From positions 1-20,436 of IMG/VR virus record IMGVR_UViG_3300046011_001679: DNA of 20,436 nt. The stretch is one strand, 5' to 3'. Shown in pieces: positions 1 to 6,600 of the stretch. Within the stretch, counting starts at the first letter, position 1. Each line of letters opens with the position of its first letter. The notes under the pieces are model-generated. The model did no database searches. It worked only from the letters and a program-made list of their open reading frames with translations, and was not told the DNA's origin. Origin of the DNA: a virus. The translations under genes were made by a program, and so were the position numbers.

Positions 1-317
1 AAGCTGGCTCTGAGGTCCTGATTAGACCTGGATTCAAGCTGGCTCTGAGGTCCAGACCGACCCCCTCGCTTCGCTCGGGATCGGTCTCCTTGCCGAGCAA
101 GACTGGTCTTCCTGATTGAGCTTGGGCTCAGGACCGGTCTTCGAGATCGGTCTCCTTGCCGAGCAAGACTGGTCTTCCTGATTGAACCTGGGTTCAGAAC
201 CGGTCTCCTGATTGAACCTGGGTTCAAGCTGGCTCTGAGGCCCAGACCGACCCCCTCGCTCCGCTCGGGATCGGTCTCTTGCCAAGCAAGGCTGGTCTCC
301 TGGTTGAACCTTCAACC
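1..317. repeat. Mosaic of short dyad-forming repeats at the genome end
   Basis: Several short modules recur here in mixed order. A 20-base module, CCTGATTGAACCTGGGTTCA, is at 177-196 and 207-226, with diverged copies at 17-36, 111-130 and 299-317. Nearly every copy keeps an inverted repeat. A second module beginning AAGCTGGCTCTGAGG starts at 1, 36 and 226. A third has arms AGACCGA and TCGGTCT (54-60 with 81-87; 244-250 with 271-277). A fourth, CTTGC-N3-GCAAG, occurs three times, near 88, 154 and 278. An 80-base block is shared between 36-116 and 226-306, and a 40-base block between 79-118 and 145-184. No convincing gene is present. By position beyond the terminase this could be part of a terminal repeat or the arrayed repeats that flank one in T7; that is inference. 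Confidence 0.85.
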
Positions 318-345
318 AACCTACCCTCACTGGGGGCTTTGGACT

Positions 346-466
346 GTCGACTCCGTCTCCGGGTTTCGGACCTGTCTGTCCGTTGTCCGCTGTCCACCCC
401 GAGCACGCGGTCGACTCTGTCTCCGGGTTTCGGACCTGTCTGTCCGTTGTCCACTCCGAGCACGCG
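346..466. repeat. Two tandem copies of a ~60-bp repeat bounded by GTCGAC
   Basis: Copy one is 346-409 (64 bp) and copy two 410-466 (57 bp), followed by a third GTCGAC at 467-472. The copies are nearly identical. Most of the length difference is a 7-base stretch (GCTGTCC) present only in the first, itself a partial duplication of the neighbouring TGTCC. The repeat differs in sequence from the dyad mosaic at 1-317. Confidence 0.85.
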
Positions 467-707
467 GTCGACTGGTTGGGCCCACTGGCTGGGTGCGGAC
501 CCCACCACTTCCGCAACTGCAGGGGGCGGTACCGGGCCAGCGTCCTCTGTGGCTGCGTGGGCTTGCGCAGGCTGCACTTTGAGGGGTGGGTGGCTACCCT
601 AGGACCTTTTCCGCCCGAAATCGTTTATACGCGATCCTGGAGCGTTACAGAGGGTGCCCCTGTTTGGGCCCATTCTAGGGCGGGTACACTCGCACTTTGG
701 GGTAAGC
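467..707. other. Non-coding stretch before the zinc-finger genes
   Basis: No repeat, RNA gene or convincing ORF was found here. Short ORFs in several frames have no recognisable protein content. An AT-richer patch near 616-630 (TCGTTTATACGCGAT) could belong to a promoter, but no paired -35 element at normal spacing is visible. The stretch ends with a GTACACTCGC motif (684-693) and a weak GGGG ribosome-binding candidate just before the ATG at 708. Confidence 0.5.
684..693 (+). promoter_or_regulatory. GTACACTCGC motif, 14 bases upstream of ATG
   Basis: This 10-mer lies exactly 14 bases before the start codon at 708. The same 10-mer with the same 14-base spacing precedes the start codons at 995 (plus strand) and 19975 (minus strand). 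The copy at 971 is explained by tandem duplication; the one at 19999-19990 is independent. Function is unknown: a phage promoter element or a translation signal are both possible. Confidence 0.35.
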
Positions 708-998
708 ATGACCATTCATGTCTGCCCTAAGTGTTCTGGTAGTACGGGTGGGGGCTTCGTAACTGCCAACCAAGTGCTGTGCAACACTTGCCGCAAGACG
801 CACCGTCGATGCCCAGACTGCGGACGGATTCTGCGACAACGGAGCTTCTCAAACCTCGGCATCTACTGCACTACGTGCAGTAAGGTGAGAGAGAAGAGCT
901 TGCGAAGACTTCGAGCTGAAGGGCGTGCCCGTAGCGGAGTTCAGACCCCCGTTCCAGGCTCCCCAACAAAGTACACTCGCACCCCCGGACAATCATGA
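708..998 (+). CDS. Small zinc-finger protein, upstream paralogue
   Basis: A 96-residue basic protein with two four-cysteine modules: C6/C9 with C25/C28, and C35/C38 with C54/C57, followed by a basic Arg/Lys-rich tail. The second module (CPDC ... SF ... YCTTC) resembles zinc fingers found at the N-terminus of phage endonuclease VII/HNH-type proteins, but no HNH catalytic motif follows. A nucleic-acid-binding role is inferred. The ATG at 708 is preferred over an in-frame upstream start at 654, because homology with the next gene begins at 708 and a GGGG precedes it. It is encoded against the late genes and is joined to its paralogue by an ATGA overlap, which suggests translational coupling. The exact function is not recognised. 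Confidence 0.8.
   Translation: MTIHVCPKCSGSTGGGFVTANQVLCNTCRKTHRRCPDCGRILRQRSFSNLGIYCTTCSKVREKSLRRLRAEGRARSGVQTPVPGSPTKYTRTPGQS
971..980 (+). promoter_or_regulatory. GTACACTCGC motif, second copy
   Basis: Duplicated copy of the element at 684-693. It is inside the 3' end of the first zinc-finger gene and 14 bases before the ATG at 995, so any transcription or translation signal here is embedded in coding sequence. Confidence 0.35.
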
Positions 999-1678
999 CC
1001 ACGCCCACCCGTACCTGCCTCAAGTGCTCTGGAAGCACAGGCGGCGGCTTCGCAACCGCCAACCAAGTCCTGTGCAACATCTGCTCAACGACGCACCGTC
1101 GATGCTCGGATTGCAGACATGTTTTGCCCTTGCAGGACTTCAACAACCGCAGCGGTTACTGCCGTATGTGTAAGTCGGTCAGATCTACAAAGTCGCAAAG
1201 GGCTAAGGCGGGCAACTGTACCCAGTGCAACGGTCCTAAGTCCAGTGTTACCACTAGGTTATGTCAACGGTGCCACATCGGCAACTTACGCGAAAGTCGA
1301 CGCCAAAAGATGGCCGCCAAGTCCAAAACACTCTCTGCCAAGACGATCAAGGCGGTTGAGACTGTCCTGAACGACCCCATGTTGGGCCTCCCCGCGGGCA
1401 CCAAAGCCATCCTCAAGATGGTTGCGGCGAGGGCTACAGCGGCCGCAGACCGGGAGGCTTCCCCGTCGGATCAATCGCGTGCTAACGAGGACGTAGACCG
1501 GGCAGTCGCTGAGACCCCCGACTTGACTGCAACCACGACGGCTGAGGCTCAGGAGGCTTCCCCGTTGGATCAATCGCGTGCTCAAGGAACTGCTCCAGCT
1601 CCTTCTCCCACAACTCTGCCTTTCGACGTGCAAGAGCCTCATCAACTGATGCTCCCATTCGCTCCACCCAGTAGTTGA
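995..1678 (+). CDS. Zinc-finger protein, downstream paralogue with long acidic/proline-containing tail
   Basis: A 227-residue protein. Three four-cysteine modules are visible: C8/C11 with C27/C30, C37/C40 with C56/C59, and an extra one absent from the paralogue, C75/C78 with C90/C93. A basic segment (about 94-125) and a low-complexity tail follow, with two EASPxDQSRA repeats (around residues 154 and 187). Near the C-terminus is QLMLPF (217-222), which resembles bacterial beta-clamp-binding peptides such as QLSLPL of Hda. The gene overlaps the 3' end of the large terminase gene antiparallel by 197 bp (1482-1678), so the tail is overprinted on terminase sequence. DNA binding is inferred from the fingers; no catalytic motif is seen. 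The fingers are firm as a real gene; the tail is less certain because of the overlap. Confidence 0.75.
   Translation: MTTPTRTCLKCSGSTGGGFATANQVLCNICSTTHRRCSDCRHVLPLQDFNNRSGYCRMCKSVRSTKSQRAKAGNCTQCNGPKSSVTTRLCQRCHIGNLRESRRQKMAAKSKTLSAKTIKAVETVLNDPMLGLPAGTKAILKMVAARATAAADREASPSDQSRANEDVDRAVAETPDLTATTTAEAQEASPLDQSRAQGTAPAPSPTTLPFDVQEPHQLMLPFAPPSS
1453..1582. repeat. 31-bp direct repeat pair spanning the large terminase stop codon
   Basis: Copies at 1453-1483 and 1552-1582 differ at one base and are offset by 99 bp, so they stay in frame on both strands. On the plus strand they encode the EASPxDQSRA repeats of the zinc-finger protein. On the minus strand the right copy encodes HAIDPTGKPP in the terminase tail, and the left copy lies just after the terminase stop. 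The stop TAG (1484-1482) aligns with a GAG codon (1583-1581) in the other copy. Confidence 0.85.
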
Positions 1679-3206
1679 CTGCGATGGCCAGGGAGTCCAG
1701 GCGGTCGTCGTGAATGAGCGACCCGCGATCCAGCGTGATGTGCGAAAGCTGGTACATTAGGCTGTACTTGAGGCGCTGTTCAACACCCAGCTCAGGGTGG
1801 TCGTCACGGACAAACGCCAGGTCCTTCTCGATCAGACGGCGGTCGACGATCAGGTGGTGGCGGTTGATGATTGGCTCGAGCGTCTCGATGATCCGACGCT
1901 CCTTCTGGACCGAGTGCTTGACCTCGGTCAGGGTGCAGGGGTAGATCTCCTTGAGGATCGGGGTGAAGATCTGAGCCCACATACCGTCCCCGAAGTTGGC
2001 CTCGTAGATGATCTCATTGACCTGGTAGTCCTTGGCCAACTGGGCGAGCTTGGTCAGGTTTTCAACGGCGTAGCCTCCACGGAGTCCACCGTTCGCCAGT
2101 AAAACCATGTTGTGGGCGCTCTTGCCGAGCACGGTGTAGCCCAGCTCGTCCTTGCCCCGGCCAGAGGGGTCGATGGCGAGCACCCTGCCGTCGTGGGCAA
2201 CGGGCTTACCGATGCGCTCCAGGGGGCGGTAGTACCTGTCCCCCGAGAAGCCTACCGTCTCGATGTCCCAAGCCAGGGACTTGTCCGTGCTGTAGATGTA
2301 CTTCTCGAAGCAGGTCGTGACGTCCAGGTCGTCCACGATCAGCTCGCTCAGCTTGAGGGGATAGCGATTGGAGTCACTGATCGACGTGTCGAGCATGAAC
2401 TGCAGATTGAAGCCCGAGCGTCCATAGGACAGCTCACGCTCCTGCAGGTCGAGGTCGTCGAAGCGGTCGGGGTCGACAGGCTCACCTACCTCCAGCGGCA
2501 GCTCAGAGATGTACGGAGCCAGCTTGTTGCCGTATGCACGACGCTGCTTCTCGTTGGGCATCCGAGCAGGCCAGATGCGGATCGTGTAGCCACGGTCTCC
2601 GAGCACAGTGTAGATGGACTCCCCACTCTGTGGGGTTCCCAGGAAGCAGATGCGGGAGGTCTCTCCCGGCTTGAGGACGGCGTCGAACTCCTTGATCGAC
2701 TCCAGGAGCTTCTCGCGCATCCCAGGAGTCCAGGAGTTGTTCGCCACCTCGATGTCGTCCGGGATGATCAGGTCAGCACGGCTACCCGTGATCTGACCAG
2801 TGATGCCCACAGACCGCACTGAGGGGGCGTGAGCAGGCGGTGCCCCGAACACGTCGAAGGCTACCTTGCTGCACCGCTGCTCACCCTGAGGGTACAGGTG
2901 GTTCAACCACGCGATCTCGGTCAGGAGGCGCAGGGTGAACGTCGTGAAGTCGTCAGCCCGCTGCTTGCTCGCGGACACGACCAGGATGTTCAACGCTGGA
3001 TTCCAGTACAGGTTGAACACCACGAAGGCCGAAGCGATCCAGCTCTTGCCCACACCGCGGTACGCTTCGATCACTTGGCGCTTGGTCCCGTGCTGCATCG
3101 CATATGCAATGTCGTACTGGACGGGCGTGGGATCGGGCAATCCCAACTCCTTCCACACAAGGTAGAGGAAGTTGCGGAAGTCCTTGAGCTTCTCGTTCTG
3201 GACCAC
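1482..3206 (-). CDS. terL: Terminase large subunit (T7 gp19-like)
   Basis: ATP-driven DNA packaging motor and headful/concatemer nuclease, 574 residues (T7 gp19 is 586). The ATPase domain shows a Walker A motif RGVGKS (50-55) and a Walker B LIIPDD (146-151) followed by E153. The C-terminal RNase H-like nuclease shows AIDPSG (D346), YEANFGDG (E402/D408) and HDDRLDSL (D500, D501, D504), a plausible metal-binding acidic cluster. The start is GTG at 3206-3204, chosen because it overlaps the small terminase stop as TAGTG, suggesting coupled translation. The protein ends in a low-complexity tail within the zone antisense to the zinc-finger gene. Reading through the TAG would add only 15 residues, starting with a second HAIDPTGKPP. 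Confidence 0.96.
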   Translation of the reverse strand: MVQNEKLKDFRNFLYLVWKELGLPDPTPVQYDIAYAMQHGTKRQVIEAYRGVGKSWIASAFVVFNLYWNPALNILVVSASKQRADDFTTFTLRLLTEIAWLNHLYPQGEQRCSKVAFDVFGAPPAHAPSVRSVGITGQITGSRADLIIPDDIEVANNSWTPGMREKLLESIKEFDAVLKPGETSRICFLGTPQSGESIYTVLGDRGYTIRIWPARMPNEKQRRAYGNKLAPYISELPLEVGEPVDPDRFDDLDLQERELSYGRSGFNLQFMLDTSISDSNRYPLKLSELIVDDLDVTTCFEKYIYSTDKSLAWDIETVGFSGDRYYRPLERIGKPVAHDGRVLAIDPSGRGKDELGYTVLGKSAHNMVLLANGGLRGGYAVENLTKLAQLAKDYQVNEIIYEANFGDGMWAQIFTPILKEIYPCTLTEVKHSVQKERRIIETLEPIINRHHLIVDRRLIEKDLAFVRDDHPELGVEQRLKYSLMYQLSHITLDRGSLIHDDRLDSLAIAVNYWVERMGASVDEALARRKAELWEKELEQFLEHAIDPTGKPPEPQPSWLQSSRGSQRLPGLRPR

Positions 3207-3460
3207 TACTTAGCGTGCTTCTCTGCAAAGTTCGTACTGTGCATCTGGACGTTCTCCCGGTCGAACGGGAGGATCTTGCCCAACGTCGCCAGGCTGCTGT
3301 CAGGGGTGATCGTGGCGTCGATGTTGTTGTCCTTGAGCAACTGGCGGGCGATGTTCAGGTCGGCACTGGTAGCCGTGCCTTCCGCGATCCGTCGGAGCAG
3401 CTCCTTGGTGAGAGCTTCCTGGATGTTGCTGAGCGTGTCTGCGACTTCTTTCTTACCCAT
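3206..3460 (-). CDS. terS: Terminase small subunit (T7 gp18-like)
   Basis: DNA-recognition subunit of the packaging terminase, 84 residues (T7 gp18 is 89). The middle segment, GTATSADLNIARQLLKDNNI, is characteristic of small terminases of T7-like podoviruses. The start at 3460 overlaps the stop of the upstream holin-like gene as TAATG, and the sequence before it (GGGGAAACACTA) offers a reasonable ribosome-binding site. An in-frame start at 3493 would only add 11 residues encoded within the holin gene and is not favoured. Its own stop overlaps the large subunit start. Unlike T7, no Rz/Rz1 spanin gene lies between the two subunits. Confidence 0.88.
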   Translation of the reverse strand: MGKKEVADTLSNIQEALTKELLRRIAEGTATSADLNIARQLLKDNNIDATITPDSSLATLGKILPFDRENVQMHSTNFAEKHAK

Positions 3461-3687
3461 TAGTGTTTCCCCATGATGAGGTTCGTGATCCAACTCGAGA
3501 AGGCTCCCGCGGCGATCCCAATGCCAATTAGCTTGGAGCGGTCCTGCTCGAGCGAGCCAATCCTACCATCGTGCTTTTCGTCGGTCTCCAGGAGCTTGTG
3601 CTGCTGAGCAGCCATTGCATCCAGCTTCCCTTCGATACGGCCGATGGCGACGAGTGCTTGGATCGTGTGGTCGTTCTTTTCGTCCAT
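3460..3687 (-). CDS. Holin-like small membrane protein (gp17.5 position)
   Basis: A 75-residue protein with a charged, probably coiled-coil N-terminal half (residues 1-50) and a single hydrophobic C-terminal segment (about 53-71, LIGIGIAAGAFSSWITNLIM). This architecture resembles XhlA-type/hemolysin-like small phage lysis proteins, and the gene occupies the slot of the T7 class II holin gp17.5 directly before the small terminase. A role in membrane disruption at lysis is inferred from position and topology; no catalytic domain is expected. It starts 2 bp after the gp16 stop, and no Shine-Dalgarno sequence is obvious, so expression probably depends on coupling with gp16. Confidence 0.7.
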   Translation of the reverse strand: MDEKNDHTIQALVAIGRIEGKLDAMAAQQHKLLETDEKHDGRIGSLEQDRSKLIGIGIAAGAFSSWITNLIMGKH

Positions 3688-3689
3688 GA

Positions 3690-6600
3690 TTAGCGTGCGG
3701 TCAAATCAACAATAGAGGGTGCGACACCGTACTTGGACGCCCGTGCTTGGCTGTCCAACTGCATCAGGGCCGCATTGAGAACCGGGCTCTCCTTCTTGAG
3801 TTGACGGAAGGCCCGTTGACGGTACTTGGAAAACAGAGCCCGCACCATGTAGACCCGCGGGGACTCAACCATGTCGGTCGAGTAGGCTGAGGCCTGCTGG
3901 TAGCGAGCAGAGGTCAGCAACTCCTGCATGGCCTCCTCGAGGTTGCGGCCGCCAATCCTGACTTCCCCGGCCAGCTCCTGGAAGCGGCCGTAAGCCGTGC
4001 GGTTGGGTCCGATGTCGATCTTCGTCAGGTCCAAGCCCTGCTGCATCTTGCTCGGAGCATTGAACGAGCGGCCCAAAGCCTCGAACTCCTTAGAGATGAT
4101 GTCGTTCTTGACTGCCGTCGTGGCAATCGGGGACAGCACGTCAGGACCGAGCTGGTCAGCACGGAGGATGGGCTTACCGAACGCATCGCGGACGGGCTCA
4201 TTGGTCGACAGGCCTGGGATGCGGTTGACCACAGAGTCAAGGATGCCATCCATGAAGTCCGCGTCCACACTGCGACGGGTGGGGTCGATCGTATTGGCAA
4301 GGGTGCCAACAGCCGATCCAAACGGCATCCAGCCGCCAGCCACCTGTTGCTTGGTCCACTTCTGGAACCGCGACGGGTCCTGCCCAGTGATCATTTCCAG
4401 GAAGGACTTGAAGCCCTGCAGGTAGCTCTTGTTGGTCAGGTTGTTAGTCGTGGAGAACCACAGAGCGTTCATCGCGTACGTCAGTTGATCCAGAGCTTCC
4501 TCGTCGTCGCGGGTGTACTGGGCAGCCATGAACAGGTCGGCCACCGACCCGAGCATCGTGCTCAGGGGGTCCAGGCGCGAGTACGAGAACCAAGTGTCCC
4601 CAACCCTCACCGAGTATGGCTGGTTGCCCGCGGCGATCCACGTGATGCGCTCCTCGCGGTTCTTGGGACCGTGGCCAGTGACGATACCGCCCATCGCCAG
4701 GGTGTAGCCCAGACCGATCATGGCGGCTCCAGTGGCAGCACGGCCCTTGGCGTCGGCCACGATTGCGGGGTCCCCGCTGGACAGGTCCTTGTACATACGG
4801 GAGTGATTGTTCTTCAACCAGTCCATGGTCTTGGCCGGGAAGCCGAGCTTCTCTCCCACCTTGACCATCGCCCCATGGGAGTTGGTGACCTCCCCAATCA
4901 GGTAGGAGATTGCCTGAGCAGGGGCCACCAGTCGGTCGCCCGCATAGAACAGCGCATTGATCGGCGTGCTCACGAACGGCAGGAACAGACGGGCAGGCGG
5001 GAAACGCTTGACCCCCGACTTGATCACTTCAGCGGCGTCGCCAAACATTCCACCCCGACTATCAGCCTGCAGAGTGACCTCCTTAGCCAGGAAGGTGGCA
5101 CGGTCAGCGTGGTTGGTGAAGGTGGGGACAACGCCCTCCAGCTCATCCCACTTGGTCTTGCGATACGCCAGGGCCTTCCTCATCATGGCCTTGACGTCCT
5201 TGGGGTCGGTAGTCTTTGCAGCTTCCTGCCAGCCCTCCTGAATCAGGCGCTCGTTCGTCGCGAATTCGCCGTTGACGATGGCAATGTCCATGGCCTTCTG
5301 CATCTCAGCCGAGGCCGCGGTGCCGCTGATTCCCTGACGAGCAAGGCTGGCTTCCACGGCCGTCTTGAGCTGGGCACGATAGTTCAACTGCTTGAAGAAC
5401 TCGTCGCCAGCCTGGATGCCCCGCAACGGGAACCCCAGAGCAGAAGTGGCAAAGTCGACGGGCTTTTCACCCACCTTGTTCGCCAGCTTTTGCAATGCCG
5501 GGATCGTTTTGCGGCTGATCGTCGGGGTCTGCAGGCCGTCGTAGCGGCGACCAAGACCAATCGGGCGGTTCTCCTTGAGGGCCGACTTGGCGATGTTCAC
5601 CGACTCCGCGAAGCTGGTGATGTAGTGCTTGTAGAGCTTGAGGGCGTCCCCGAACCGACCACCCGCCGCTCGCTCCAGAGGAGCCAGGGCGGTCGTCAGG
5701 ATGTTCGAGATCATCTGGACACCGATGATCGTCTGACTGGACGACACCAGGTTGTTGATGAAGTAGGTGTTGTGGATGTCCCAGAAGCCCACCTTCTTGG
5801 CGTCATTGGCAATCTTCACCAGGTTGGCCATCTTCATGTAGGACTTGCCTGCCAGGGGGCCCGTGTTGGCATCCAGGGTCTCGCTCAGCTTGACGATGAA
5901 CTTGACCGCCTGCTCCTTGCCCCCCACGCCTTCGAGCATGGCCTTCTTGGTAGCAACGTCCACAGTGCCGCTGCGGATCTTCTCACGGACCTTCTCCAGA
6001 CCCTTGTCCAGGCTCAGAGACACGCCCTTGGAGTCGACCGGCAGATTCAGGGCCTGCAGGTAGCGGCCACCTTCCGAGGCCGCTCCAGAGACAGCCTGAG
6101 CCAGGTTAGCCACTTCATCCACTTCGAGCAGGACGTCCAGGACGACCTCATCGGGGAGGTTCTCCGCTCCAACCTCATCCGCCATCTTGAACAGGTCATG
6201 CAGCTTGGGAGTCAGCTCAGCGTTAGCCTGCACCAGGCGAATACGGGCGACACCCAGCGTAACCTTCAACTCGGCCAGGCTGTCCGCACCTCGAATAAGT
6301 TCGACCGCCGTGTCGTAGAGGTTCTGGCCAGTCATGGCAGCGTGCTCGCCGATCATGCTCTCCAGTTGTGGGAAGCCCACCTTGTCCAGGGCGGTAATGC
6401 CCTGGTCGCGGAGGCGCTTTCCGAACCCGAACTCTTCGAGCAGACGGAAGACACCAACCTCTTCGGCGGCGTTCAGGTTCATCCGGTTGAGGTTGATCCC
6501 GCGGTGGTGGAGGAACAGGCTAACCAGCTCGTCCTCATTGAGGTCGCGAGGGTTGATGTTCAGCTCTTGCCACTCCTGCTCGCTCCGTTCATTGACGGCA

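Larger units (their letters stand above)
684..1177 (+). repeat. Tandem duplication, 287-bp offset, creating paired zinc-finger genes
   Basis: The segment from about 684 to 890 is repeated from about 971 to 1177 at a constant offset of 287 bp. It includes the upstream GTACACTCGC element, the start codon and about 60 codons of cysteine-rich protein. The offset is not a multiple of three, so the second copy sits in another frame and its ATG overlaps the first gene's stop as ATGA (995-998). The copies have diverged, but all eight cysteines in the shared part are kept. Confidence 0.85.

Noticed and set aside
1-317. CRISPR array
   Set aside because: Repeats are of several kinds, with irregular spacing and no unique spacers of constant length; no cas genes are near.
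34-577. Overlapping ORFs on both strands in the repeat region
   Set aside because: They are made of repeated peptides that simply read the DNA repeats, overlap each other in several frames, and have no start context or known domain.
654-707. Upstream start at 654 for the first zinc-finger gene
   Set aside because: Similarity to the paralogue and the conserved 14-base spacing from GTACACTCGC both point to ATG at 708.
708-1678. HNH or endonuclease VII activity for the zinc-finger proteins
   Set aside because: The cysteine pairs resemble the N-terminal fingers of such enzymes, but no His-Asn-His or DH-N-type catalytic core is present.
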